Positions 48,102-60,046 are shown, numbered from the stretch's first letter. The stretch is 64,000 bases of DNA from Eutrigla gurnardus (GCA_963514095.1 OY741271.1:7905976-7969975); one strand, 5' to 3'. Numbers and translations are program-made. Notes: generated from the letters alone by a model not told the origin.

Positions 48102-51100
48102 ATGGAGGTAAGCAAGGTGTTTTGTTGTGTTTTAACTTGCTACTTTGCAATATTTGTGACAGACAAAGAAGGAATTAACATCATTTCATTTTAAAATAAG
48201 TTATGCTGTATGTATTTACTTTTTTGCAGTGTGGGGGGAGGAATATTATACTTTTGGGGAAAAATGATATAAACCAGTTATTATATTTCAAGAATACGGT
48301 AAAGCAGGTTTAAAACAAGTTATAGTCGGGACAAAATATTATACTTTTGGGGGGGAAATGATATAAACCTGTATTTGGGGGAAAATGATATAAACCTGTA
48401 TTTTTCTATGTTTTAGTTTAATATATATGTCCGATTCATTTGTTAGTGTTTTGTTACGTTTTTGTGATAGTTATTAACATGCTAAGTAGCAAGAATTAGG
48501 TAAAGCAGGCTTAACAAATTAGAAAATGCTGAATTTTAGATTGGGGGGGGGGGGGGGGGGGGGGGGGGGTATTATATTTTACTTTTGGTCGGGGGGGTAT
48601 TATACTTTTGGGGGGGAAATGATGTAAACCTGTATTTCAATCTCCTTATGGAATAACAGTCATATGGTAAATCCCAGTAGTAGTTTGTCTTGTGGATTTC
48701 TAATTGCTGTGCCTTATATGTCGTCCTTTTCCCCTCTGATATATAGAGACACATTAGTATATTCCTGGATGGTGAAAGGCCCATTTCTAAATGCATCAAA
48801 AGTGAACTTTTCCACTGTCCCTTTTGTAAATACAAGGGTGCAAAACCTATGGTTGATAACCATATAGAAGGCCATTCCTCAGTCAAACACAAAGGTGCTT
48901 TTCTTACATATTACACAAATTAATTAATTACAGTAGTATTTGTTTACAAATATGAATCATGTTCCCTTCATTCCTTTCTTACAGAATTCACAATAATCAA
49001 GTGTGGCTTAAGTTGTCGGACGGCAACACACTTTCATTGCTGCTATTGTGCAGCAACAGTTATAAATAGATTGCAATTTATAAGGCATTTACAAATACAC
49101 CAAGTGGAGGAGCATGCTGGAGCCCCCAAAGAAACAACAAAGGCCCCCTCACAGCCCGCTGTGGTCCCCAAACTGCACCCATTGGCCCCGGCTCAGCATC
49201 CAGAGGCCCCCGCACAGCCCACTGTGGTCCCCAAACTGCACCCATTGGCCCCGGCTCAGCATCCAGAGGCCCCCACACAGCATCCACTGGCCCTTACAGA
49301 GTATTCCGCTACTGAAACAACTTATCAACAAATAACATTCACTTGTCCTCATTGCAAGGTGAAGTTAAACAAAAAAAACTTCAAAACACACTGCAGGAGA
49401 AAGCACAGCCACCATTTTGAGACAGTGACGAAGGACAGGTTTTTGGTCTGTCAGTGTGTTGATGGTAAACATGGTGTGTTTGCAGTTGAAAAATCTTTTT
49501 GTGGTCCAGCAACACCCATACATGTCATCAAGAATACTTGGGGGCCAACACAGAAGATCACGTGCGAGGTTGACCAGTGTCGTCTGAACGCCGACTTTGC
49601 TCGAAGAAGTGGGATGTTGCCTTTTGAGTGCCACCACATACAGTCTTTATTGTATTGCCCACGCACTGATGGTCAAACCGTGACACTAACTGATGAGGCC
49701 TTGGCAACAATGGTCGACAATAAATGGTTTGGTGAAGAGCGTAAAGCCAGCCTCTTGCGTCAGCAACAAAATGCTGATGCAGAGGGTGTGCCTCTGTCTG
49801 TGCACCTGACTGTGGGTGGTCCACCATCCAAATTTTATATCTCTGTTTATGAAACAAAGATAAGTTATTATAGTAGGTTGGGAAGAGTGATTGTGTCATA
49901 TGACACAAAGCAAAACAACTGGCATTGTCCCTGCTCTAAACCGAGACAGTCTTGCATACACAAAGCTGTTGCTAAGTGGCATCTGTTCGTCACAAAGAGG
50001 GAGCTATTTAGGAAAGTGAGGAGCACAGAGGCAGAGAAACCCATTCCAACACAGACTTACACAGATCAAAATGCAAGTGAGTCTAAAGAGGACAGTTATC
50101 CACCAGATGACAGACAAATTGCAAGGATGCTGAATTACCTCCTCACCAACAAAAAGCTCCCTGCAGATTTGCCCCAGGCTCTCATAGAGCAGTCGAGGGA
50201 GGGGAGAACAACGGACAGCTTTCCTAAGCACCTTATCCCTAGAGAAACAAAGTGTGTAAAATGTGAAAACACACTTTGTGAACAACTGATAACGTCAAAA
50301 GGCAAGATCCTGACAAGCACAGGTGTAGTTGAAGGTTGGTACCATCACAGATCTTTCTATGGTATTGTATTCCTATCAGTTATTGGGTTACATCATTTGT
50401 ATGTACATGAGAAACATAAAAATAGTTCTACTAATCTCAAATGACATGCAAGCAATAACCATGATCTTTGTTTGGACTGTGTTTTTAGGAATATCAACAT
50501 ACAGGAAATCATGCCTGAGCTGTGGCTTGATTTACAGATACCAGGAGTGGGAGGAGGGTATCCACAATTTCGATGACCACATCATCCTGTCTCTGCACTT
50601 GTGCCTGATGGTCAGGAATGCACTTCAGGTGAGGGCATATAATTCAATAACATATTGTGCTCGCTGAAAGGTTAATTGATTTTCTATATTATGTGATAGA
50701 TTTTATTTTTTTTACATCCTTTCTTAGTGACCCAACTTCTAAACTTATATGACAATAATAAATAATATTATTATATATTTAATCCTTGCTTATTCCTCCT
50801 TTATTATAATTTATTTAGTACAGATCATTACTGTTAAACAAATGGTGATTGAAGATGCAACTTTAACAAAATATAGAACTTATATTTTGAAATGTTATAA
50901 CATTGGAATACTCCTGTTTCTCATCATTTTCCAGACCCATACAGCTATCAGCAAAGTCATAGAAATAATAGAAACAACAGAAAAGGTGTCCTTTCCAAAC
51001 AAGGAGAGAGTTCTTCAGGCGTACCTTCATTTTGAAGCCCTCACCAACCATGACTACACCTACAGTTGTGTGTCATGTGGATACAGCCCAGCAGTTGTTG

Positions 51101-54100
51101 TGATGGATCTTCACAAGAAAGGCGTTTTCAATATGCCAGGTGAGTTCAATAAGCTGTTACTTCAAATATTTTAGCTTCATTGTTTGTACAGCACCTCTTC
51201 TTTCTCTGAATTTCAGTGAGTGTAACATCATGTGGCCATCATGGCCTTGAATAGCACTACCTCAACTGTTCTGTTCAGAGTGTTTTTAGTAATTTAGCTA
51301 TGAATAACAAACTATTGTTTTAACAGTGAGTGAAATCCCAAGTCCACCTGACAATTATGATGGTCATGTGGACATAAACAACTTCTGGGACGCTGTGGCC
51401 ACAGAAATTATCAGCCGTGGATTAATTCCATGTAAGTCTTGTCAAAAAACAGAACATCTTAAGAACAGTTGGAGAGAGAGTATATTAATGTGTTTAATTT
51501 TGTGATAATAATAGTTAATACTCATCATATTTTTTCACAAAGGTGGTCGGAAGAACCCTTTTGTTGTGCCCCCGAGTTACCATCACTGGGCCCCCTGGAT
51601 TGGTCCACACACCCGGAGGTCAAATTCAGTGTTAAACACAGAATTTGAAAAAATGCGAAGCCCCAAAATGCCAAATGATGGGGAGAATGACGATGATGGC
51701 AATGAGAAAATTGATGAGGAGCGGCTCACAGATGAGCTGGTGAACTTGAAGGTGAATTAGTTTATGAAATATGCAAAATCCACTTCTTTGTGCTTACAAA
51801 AAGTAAGTCTATGCTGTATTAACAATATCAACTTCATTGCATTTTCACATCAGGTACAGGAGGTCAGGGCACTGTGCAAACAGTGTGGTGTGGACGACAA
51901 AGGGTCCAAGGTGGATCTTGTCATGAGACTGTCTGAGAAGATGTCTAACAGAGTCACCTACAACAAGGTGTTTGAGAAGGTGTGGGGTGCCTCTGGTAAG
52001 TGATATGATATGGAATGTTTAAAATAATTCTACTTTGTTTTATGTTGTGTTAAAGAAATAACAGTATCATTATGTAGTTATGAGCTGGGATTGGCTCCAG
52101 CCCCCCCGTGACCCTAAATACAGGATAAGCGGTAGAAAATGGATGGATTATGTAGTTATGTAGGTTAGCTACTGTGAGGGACCGAGTCGGTTGCAATGAG
52201 GACAACAGATAGTAACTTCAAAAAAAGGGGGTTTTATTTACCCAAAATATACAGAAACAAAATTACTCAAATGAACATAAGGTCTGGGCCCATAAAAGAG
52301 GTCAAATTAACAGAACTGTGCAAAAGTCAACTGAATAAACTAACAGAAGACAAAACTGAACAGAATTAAACAGACCTAACTAATGAACACAAGGGCGAAC
52401 TTATATACTGGGTGGTCAGCCCATACTACCAAAAGAGGGGTTAACTTAACCCTAAACACAAAAGACCACAGCTAATTCCCAAACAAAACAACTTAGGAAA
52501 GGTAACTTATAGAATAAACACAGTCTATACATAACCAAACAAAACTGAAATTACTAATGATCTAAGGAAAATAATAAACATAACTAAACCACTAAACTTC
52601 CCCCCACGGTGCACCGGTCCTTGGGTTGGCCCAATTAGTGCCGCCTGTTATAAAAGGGTCGAGCTTGTGGGGGCGGATCCTTTTATCTGGAGGATCCCAG
52701 CAGCCGCACCAACAGCACCAGCAGCACCGGTAACTCAAAAGAACAAAAGAGAAATTAGAAACAATACTGAACAAAAGCTTAACTAAACATGTGTGCTCAA
52801 ATAGAAACTAATGTACTGTCAAATAATAAAGTATATTGTATACAACCAAAACCTGTGTGAGTTATTTCAATATTTAAATGTTAACCTATTGAATGTATAA
52901 TGCCCATAAACAAAATATGGTAACAAATATAGAAACATGGTGTATAGTGTGAGTGTAGGTGCAAAGGGCTACTACCCTTGTATCATGGCTGTGTGGCCAC
53001 GACTGTGGCCATCACACAGCTACATATACTGCTAATGTCAGTTATTACTGTTTTTTCTGTTGTTTCACAGGTGGTTGGGCAGTCATCACCTGTCCATGTG
53101 GGGTTGTGTATTCAGTGAAATTCAACCTTAGAGCAGAGAGTCCACGTGACTTTGTGGATCTCTTGCTGTCCTGGAAACACTTTCCCAATGTGTCAGTGTA
53201 CGATTATGCCAGGGGGCTGGCACTGCATGCCAACCGCCGACAGCCAGGAATCTTTGCCCCTTTTCAAGGCAGGTTACTGGATCCCACCCCAGAGAACGTT
53301 GATCAGGCCTCAGAGGGCAAGGTTCATGTCAACATGCCTTGGCTGAAACTTCCTAAGATGCCAGCTGACAAAGATAGCCACCCTCTCACTGGGTCCTCAC
53401 AGCATTTTGCTTTAAATGATGTGTTCCACCAGGGCAACAGCAAAGACCAGAGGGAGGTTCTGAGAAAGCTGGAGCTTGTGCCTGAGCTTGCTGGTCTTAT
53501 TACCAGCCAGTGTGTGGAGCAGCTGTTTTCGGGGATGAGAAAGAACAACTACTTTTTGAATGTGACAACCCCATCAACACACATATTTCTACAAATAAAT
53601 ATACTCCATCACTACAACATCGCAAGGAACCAAAAAATGAAAAGACAGTACAGCAAGATTGTTCCTCCAGATGTTGTAATGCAGTGTGACAGCCATGGAA
53701 GGGTCGTCTTAGGTATGCTATTGAAAATGTACGCACATTTGTTGTTTTCATCTACTTTAGACAATCATTTATGTTACATTTCTTTCAATAGCTCATTCCC
53801 CATCAGCTGGAATGACAACAGGGTCATCTGTCAAAGAACAAGCAGAGAGTGTGAGTCATTGCTCTATATTACACATCATTCAAAGGAGAAATGTGACAAT
53901 TCACACTTAATTTTTACTTTTCTGTTGTTGCTTTTTTCACTAGTAAATGATGGCAGTGAGCAGAGACCTCATGGAGACTTCACTAGTCTCCACAAGTTGT
54001 CAGCACATAAAGCATGCTGGGGACACCAAGACCAAGACAGCCAGGAACAACTGGTAAAGTCAAACATTGTGCCACTGTGGTTATCTATGAATGTCATTCA

Positions 54101-56640
54101 TATAATCACATGCATGTATAAACCCTTTGTTTTCTTCCACTAGCTGTTTCAGGTCTTGGATGAGACCAAAAGTCCTACTCAGCACCTTGCAATGGTGAAT
54201 AACATCATCCTTACCCGCTTTGACTTTTGGAGTCTGGGTTTGGAGCGGGACATTGATGGAACGGTAGGCATAGAGAATGTGCTGTGCTGATATGGATTAT
54301 GTAGTTTTTTCAAAATCTTTTGATAATTTCTGTTTGTGTTTTACTAGATCCTGAACTGTTGTCTTAAAGTGATCGAGAAGGTAGCATACCTCCTTGTGAA
54401 ATATTTAATTCAAATGGATTGGATAGTATAGTTCAACAATGAATATATTTTGACAGTAAAAGATTAACAAACTCTGTGTTACAGAGAGTAGAGAATGTGT
54501 TTGCTGCAGACAGCTATGTTATTGCCACTTGGTTCCCACCATCATCAACGAACCCCATGGATCACCTGCCGGTAATTTGTCTGAACATTTTGCTTTTGTG
54601 AGTAAAGTCTGAGCATTTCATATTCAGCTATTGATGTCTTTCTACAGAACAATGCAGCCAGTCTACAGTGGATTCTTCTCCCAGTGTTTGTACCTGGACA
54701 TTGGATACTCTGTGTAAATACATTTATATTTTCCTCTAATCTTTTGCTATAATTAAATGCATGTCAGCTTTGTTGAGATTTAAGTAACATTCCACAACTC
54801 AATGTATGTTATATTTGAATTTGAACATTTAACAGATACTGAGGCCACAGAATAGGGAGATTTTCTTTCTAGATCCCCTCTGTGGCAGCGGCTGGAGAGA
54901 TGAGAGTAGAACCCGTCTATTCAGGTTTTTAGGGCACCTTGCATCATCCTACCTGGACAGTGGTAGTTCTGTTTTAAACCACTTGTCCTATTTTGTTTTT
55001 GTTTGTTTTGTTTTTTAATCAATGCTTCTGTTTTTATTTGATCTAAAATATTCCATGCATTAACTATTTTAAATTCATTAAACAGATGGAAACAGAACTC
55101 TTTATCATATTTGAGTTGGGCAGTTCTGTTTAAGCCCATTCCAAGTTCCAACCTCTTACTTATTTAGTTTTAACTGCATTTGAATCAAAAGTTGATTTTA
55201 TTTGATTTACTTTTATTTACTTTGGCTTACTCTTTGTACAGACACATTGCTCACAGCCTATCTCCCGGCCCCTGGAGGAAGCTCGGTGTGAATGATGTTC
55301 AGGTGAGACATTACTTAATAGCATTTGCTAACATTTACTATTTTCTTGCCAATCTTTTATTAAAAAACCTTGTTCACACACCTCAGGGTCTAACAAAGCA
55401 AGGGTGCTCCAACAACTGTGGCGTGTTTGATTTGATGGTAAGACCTATTCAGTATGTTATATCATTGCTGTTATCTGCAAAATGTTTGCTTGCTACATTC
55501 AAAACACATTATTTGTATTGAAAAATTGTATCCTTGGGGAATATGCATGACATTACATTAACCAATAACCAATTTAGTATAAAAGGTATTATTTTTCGCA
55601 ACATATTTGAATCTTCCTGCATTTCCTTCTTCAAAGGAAAACATGCTGCAAATTAGGAGATGGTGGTGTCTTGTTCTCCTGCAGAACTTTCCCATGCCGT
55701 AAGTGCACTCAATATCACACTTCAGAATCAGATCCTTTTAAATAACCAATTTAAACCAATTTACTCATTGTCAACAGACCAACATGAATGTTTTCATAGT
55801 GAATATATGTTGTCATTAAATCACCAAGGTCTGAGGAAGACAGATTGCAGGAAAGAAAAAGACGAAGAGAGCAAAAAGGAAAACAGGTGAGAGGTAATTT
55901 GATTAATTAGTCTTGTAGTCAAACTATTGCTTTCAGACTAAAGCATAATCCCTCCACTTATTTCAGGATCTGGAAGTGGTCCCTCCAAAAAAGTTCATCC
56001 TTTCAGAATCTGTCTCTGAAGCATCAGGTATTGTTCAAAGCAGTATTATTGTACACACATCCATCAAGGTTGTAGAGGTGGGATGTCATAGAGCTGGTTT
56101 TGCAGTCATTTCTCAATTTTCATTAAACCAGTATACTTGAAATAAGCCACTGATCTTTTTTACATCTTGCATTGTTGTTGTGCTTTTAAGAACTACAATC
56201 TGTTTCCTTTCTAGCGGAGGCTGAGAACTTGCCGGAACTGGGAACAGGGAACGGAGTATGTTACCTGCTGTGGGCTTTTCTTATTTCACCATTTTCTGCC
56301 TTCTCCAATCTTTATTTTAATAATTATTTTCTTTATTTTTCATAGGAGGATGCTCTGCTTAGGGACACCACTGAGGCAGCAAGGTGGTCGGTCAAAAGCA
56401 TTCAAGGGAAAAATTTCCCTTCCCCAGGTCATCACCATGGACGAGGAAGATCGCTTGAGGGCAGTGGAGCTGCTACGCATGTCTGATGGCCTGGATGAAG
56501 AGGAGATAAATGATCTCAGGGAACCGTTCTTGTTCCTTTTTAGTTTGCAGGAAGATTATGATGACTTTTGTATGAACATGATGGACACAAGGCAGATGCA
56601 GGTTTTTTCTGCATTTGAAAGAAGTGACAGACAGGAATAA
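48102..56640 (+). CDS. KDZ/Zisupton transposase with zinc fingers, SWIM, SAP and Ulp1 protease domains (spliced)
   Basis: Likely exons: 48102-48107, 48747-48894, 48985-50334, 50489-50628, 50935-51139, 51327-51431, 51543-51751, 51854-51995, 53071-53712, 53792-53848, 53944-54053, 54144-54263, 54348-54380, 54485-54571, 54648-54713, 54836-54962, 55242-55302, 55387-55437, 55637-55698, 55829-55886, 55967-56027, 56215-56255 and 56346 onward, about 1390 residues. The start ATG has a good context (AAAATGG). Exons 2-3 hold two C2H2 fingers (CPFCKYKG, CCYCAAT) and a proline-rich repeat; CPHCKVKLNKKNFKTHC is a third finger. WHCPCSKPRQSCIHKAVAKW is the SWIM finger and VRALCKQCGVDDKGSKVDLV the SAP motif. 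Candidate catalytic residues are Asp in VVVMDLHKKG, Asp in VYDYARGL and Glu in CVEQLFSGMRK, with DVFHQGN between. The Ulp1 triad is GHWIL, FLDPL and QGCSNNCGVF. Two junctions (54962/55242 and the last exon) do not join in frame. Confidence 0.85.
48237..48640. repeat. Short repeats and a 27-base G run in KDZ intron 1
   Basis: The phrase TATTATACTTTTGGGG..AAATGATATAAACC occurs about four times (near 48246, 48337, 48378 and 48598). A G homopolymer of 27 lies at 48543-48569. It is intronic, and copy number and run length may vary. Confidence 0.8.
49147..49300 (+). repeat. Coding minisatellite in the KDZ protein (66-bp unit)
   Basis: Just over two copies of a 66-bp unit encode the proline-rich phrase PKLHPLAPAQHPEAP. 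The repeat keeps the frame. Confidence 0.85.
52083..52146 (+). mobile_element. 64-bp SINE 3' fragment in a KDZ intron
   Basis: Matches the last 64 bases of the SINE at 80-465 (GCTGGGATTGG..AAATGGATGG). The 14-bp ATTATGTAGTTATG on each side (52069-52082 and 52147-52160) is a target duplication, so this is a complete, extremely 5'-truncated retroinsertion. Confidence 0.9.
52173..52800 (-). mobile_element. Possible LTR in a KDZ intron (tentative)
   Basis: On the minus strand there is a TATA-like box (CAGTATATAAGTTCGCCC, about 52400) and downstream a poly(A) signal (GGTAAATAAAACCCCC), ending TCCCTCACA at 52173. This resembles an LTR, but the other end and a target duplication were not found. Confidence 0.35.
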
Positions 56641-56660
56641 ATAAATAAAGCTATTCAAGT
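56641..56660 (+). terminator. Poly(A) signal of the KDZ gene
   Basis: Overlapping AATAAA hexamers (AATAAATAAATAAAG) start at 56637 and overlap the TAA stop of the longest C-terminal frame. Confidence 0.6.
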
Positions 56661-57368
56661 GTCAATGGCACAAACATCACTCAGTCTTCGATCTCCTTAA
56701 TGAAGCTGATATAATTGAGTGTACAATTTTTTTTTTACATGTGTCTATACTGTTTGTCACACTCACTTGGGGGAAATGCTATGGTATAATTCATTGTTTA
56801 TTTATTTTTTAAATATTGGCAGCATGGATAAAATAATGGACTTAGAGTAAAAAAAGAAGCCCAATATTAAGTCCTGATTTCACTTCACTGTTCCAGTTCA
56901 GCTGGCCAGAGGAACACAGGTTTCGAGTTCAGTAGGAGCTGAACCTCAGTAAAAAGGTGTGTGTGAAGTTGTGAGGGCTCATGAAAATGTACACGTATTA
57001 CCATTATTTTGTTATTATTATTTATTACTATTATTGTGTTGGCTGGTATTTACATTTAAGCTACAAAAATATTTTTTTTTTACCAAAGAACTACACCAGA
57101 CCTGATCCTGATATAAATCATAATGAAAGGTCCCCCCATACAAAAGTGTTTTGAGCTAAACCCAGAGGTGTGGCATATCGGGACAGAGCAGATCAAACAA
57201 TGGTACCTAATACATTTGACTTAATTATTAGCTCTCTCTCTCTGTATTTTAATGAAATCCAGCTAACACGTGAATTGAAATTGTATCGTTATTCTACATC
57301 AATGCGTGGGTTTTATGCCACTCTGGCCGTAGGTGCTGCATTGATGTTTGAGAATGTGCTGCCCAAAC

Positions 57369-57465
57369 TCCGCCACCAGATGGCGCCTGCGCGGTGGGCG
57401 GAGTCAAATGTTTAACTCCGCCCACGTTGAGCCACGCCCCGATCTGCGTACTGCAGCCAGGGGCT
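57369..57465 (-). repeat. KDZ right terminal inverted repeat
   Basis: Reverse complement of 47921-48018 with a few substitutions (for example the central AAATGTTT in place of AAACGTTT). Confidence 0.88.
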
Positions 57466-58061
57466 TCTCGTCAGTTTGGCAGTTTGGTGGATCGCCTGCG
57501 CCAAGATGGGTGTGGCGGCGCAGCAGGGGGAGGCGTCACAGATTCAGCTTGGCGTAGCGGAAGTTTCGTGGCAAAAAGCCTCGCCGAGACTGCGCTGAAA
57601 GCTCGCCAGCTCCAACCTGGTCTACTTTCGGCGCAAGGCGCAAGGCGTAAATAAAGTCCATTCATTCAAGGCGAATCACAGCTGGCGGAGTGGAAGTTTG
57701 GCTGACGGCGCGCAGTGCGCACACGTCACCGACACCTCACAGGCAGGTTTCCACAGTTCCAGGCACATTTAAATGCAATAAATAATCACAACAAACACTA
57801 TTTAATGCAACTAATTGAATCAACACGTGAATTTATATCTATATAGATTGTCCCGTCACATCTGACGTCAGATCAAAGGCGGATGGCATGCGTAACGGAA
57901 ACTCAGCCTCTCGGACCAAAACATCTCCCTCTCTCTCTCCTGTTTTTTATAATATGGGCATTGTTATTATTATGATACGCGCGCACAGCGCGTGATGAGC
58001 TGGTGGGAGCGGCGGCGCTGCTTCTGTCATCGGCTTGTCAAGTGACGGAACTTGCACTGAA

Positions 58062-58399
58062 GGTGCGTGTCCACAGGCAGCGGTGTTTCCCCGCGTCCCA
58101 TTCATTGTCTATGTGAAAAGCTGTGCAATGCATTCTGGTAGCGTCGTGGCGAATGTCAAGAGACGGCGCGCGAGTTGGCCGCTCCTCATTTGCCTAAAGT
58201 TGAAGTCGAATCTACTTTATGCTAATCAGAGGCGCCGGGCTCGACTCGCCGCCTCGGGAACGCTCGCGAACGCTTGCAAAAATTAGTTGTTTAAAGGAGA
58301 GCGCCTGTCAATCATCCTCTAGTGGCAGCCCACCAAGCGTGCAATACTGGGAAGCGGCGCGTCCACTCGCGTTTAAAATCGCCCCTGTGGACACGCACC
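58062..58399. mobile_element. Small TIR element (MITE) inserted in B4
   Basis: The ends are GGTGCGTGTCCACAGG and its exact reverse complement. Comparison with B1 and B5 shows a clean interruption of GCACTGAACCTCCCC. The flanks TGAA and TCAA differ by one base, so the duplication is 3-4 bp or slightly decayed. At 338 bp it has no coding capacity. Confidence 0.85.
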
Positions 58400-58682
58400 T
58401 TCAACCTCCCCTAACGCATTAAAGGTGAGGAGAGGAGCTCATTTGATTGGTGAAGATCTGAATCGGCTGTATTAATCCCAGTCCACGCCTCATCTCCTCC
58501 TCGTCTCCCACTCACGCCTTCTTCTCCTCCCTCTTTCCCACTTGCGCCGGTGGGCGAGACGGGAGGTGTGCTTGCGCGAGCCTGCGCGGTGCACGAAACT
58601 TGCAAAGTCCAGGCGGACACACCCCGTCGGCGGCACAGGTGCGCTGAAAGCTGACTGCGCCTGGTCTACGAAACTAGGGCCC

Positions 58683-58760
58683 TATATCTCAATAATAATC
58701 ATGTTAACTATGACAATGTCACACAAACGTCGATTAGGATCAATTTTGGACCATGAATGG
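58683..58760 (+). repeat. Common dispersed fish repeat, right half
   Basis: AACTATGACAATGTCACACA and AACGTCGATTAGGAT continue the repeat interrupted at 47821. Confidence 0.55.
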
Positions 58761-60046
58761 TAATTCTAGTTCCATAGTAAAATACAGAGTGTTTCCTGCT
58801 TTCTTCACAGCAGGTAAGTGAACATGTTCCCTACTTTAATACATTTGGGTAATTATTCACAAAATTCATGAACACGAAAGTGCTTTTATATGCTAAAGTA
58901 AGCAGGAAATAAAGGATTAAACACTTTCAAGGATAGATAATACAAATGTCATTTCTTGAGAAACCTCCTGGATGTTCTTTTATCAGAAAAACAGTTAATG
59001 TAACAATTTAAAAAATGTGTTTACATCCTGACATTTAGACAAATTCTAAAACATCTTTTAAAGGACAAAGCAGCTTTTGAACACATGAGATTACATAAAG
59101 ATGTAATTTATTATTGTTTTTTGTTTTGTTTCTATAGCCCCCTTTTAGACAGACGATTCAGCTGGAAAGGCAAGTCAAAATATGCCACGAACCACCGACC
59201 GGCTTTAGATAGCACCCCGGCTTTGTGAAAAGAGTGAGACGATCAACTACCGGTGTTTATCTTCTTCGGATCTACGCTTTGAGCTAGTTAAATCTGGCGT
59301 CAGCGTGTCGCCAATGTAACACGTATTCAATACGTCACATCTTTTCCACATCGGGTGCTTGGAGCGCCTTGTCTCGCCTCTGATGCAGCTCTGTGAAGAC
59401 CTCCGTTGCTGCCTCAGAGGCGTAGTATTCTGTTACGCCTTTCCGCCTCGGCAAGCGTTTAGATTGACTGATGTTTTAATATAGTTACAAAGAAATGTTT
59501 TCTTATCAACCATATTGCCCTTAAACGTAAAGTTTTTGAATTTGCCAATGAGCATCTTTTACCTCATTTGGTGTATTTGTAGATCTTTATGTATTTGTGT
59601 GCTGTAACTACAAAAGCTTTCTTTTTCTATTACAGTATGTAGTAACGAGTCCCCTTTTAACCACGATTTACTGGCCCTTGTCAAGCGAATATCAGGTCTG
59701 CTGCTCATTTCAGGAATACTGCTTTATTTCTTTATAAAAAAAAACACTTTTGTCAGCTGAAAAAAAAGATGCATGATAACCAAATTAAACATGTGCATAG
59801 AAAAAATAGAATAATACCCTGCAAAAATCACAGTTTTGCCCCTGGCCATGTGAAATGTATTGCTTTAATTAAATAAATTCCATTCTGGTAATTAAAAACA
59901 GCAAGGTATCACCCACAGATAGGCATTCTGCAGCCCTGACACATTCTGTAACGAGCTTACTGTAGCCTACCCAGGGTACTTCACTGCAGTCTTGTTTGAG
60001 TCTCCAGGCAGTGAAGTTGGTCAGAAATGTGTTGCATTCAGTCATT
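58761..60046. other. Intergenic; GC-rich patch at 59150-59460
   Basis: The patch has repeated GCCTC/GAGGC words and may be an old element, but no ends pair. Nothing else was recognised. Confidence 0.45.

Larger units (their letters stand above)
47918..57468 (+). mobile_element. KDZ/Zisupton DNA transposon, near-complete, 9.55 kb
   Basis: About 98-bp inverted repeats bound the element: 47921-48018 on the left and 57369-57465 on the right, differing at only a few positions. Each contains the near-palindrome GTGGGCGGAGT..ACTCCGCCCAC. The target duplication is GTCAGTTT. Inside is one plus-strand, many-exon gene (48102 to about 56640). Its product has the domain set known for Zisupton: zinc fingers, SWIM finger, SAP, KDZ catalytic core and a Ulp1-like protease. 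AATAAA signals follow directly after 56640. High similarity between the two ends and mostly open exons point to a recent insertion. Confidence 0.92.
47822..58682 (-). mobile_element. Family B MITE, copy B4, split by a KDZ transposon and a smaller MITE
   Basis: B4 runs in the opposite direction to B1. Its left piece is 47822-47917 and its right piece is 57470-58682. The outer ends are GGGCCCTAGTTTCGTGGCGC and its partner, with flanking CAT and TAT (one mismatch from a 3-bp duplication). Removing the KDZ element (47918-57468) restores the continuous B sequence around GTCAGTTTGGCAGTTTGG. A second insert lies at 58062-58399. Without its inserts B4 is just under 1 kb, the same as B2. Confidence 0.88.

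Noticed and set aside
48664..48867. 67-residue frame in KDZ intron 1 and exon 2
   Set aside because: It is out of frame with the zinc finger CPFCKYKG, which is entered through the acceptor at 48745-48746.
52959..54143. Single 394-residue gene starting at ATG 52959
   Set aside because: The first 37 residues read through an intron ending in a clear acceptor at 53070, and the frame crosses further introns. It is exons 9-11 of the KDZ gene.
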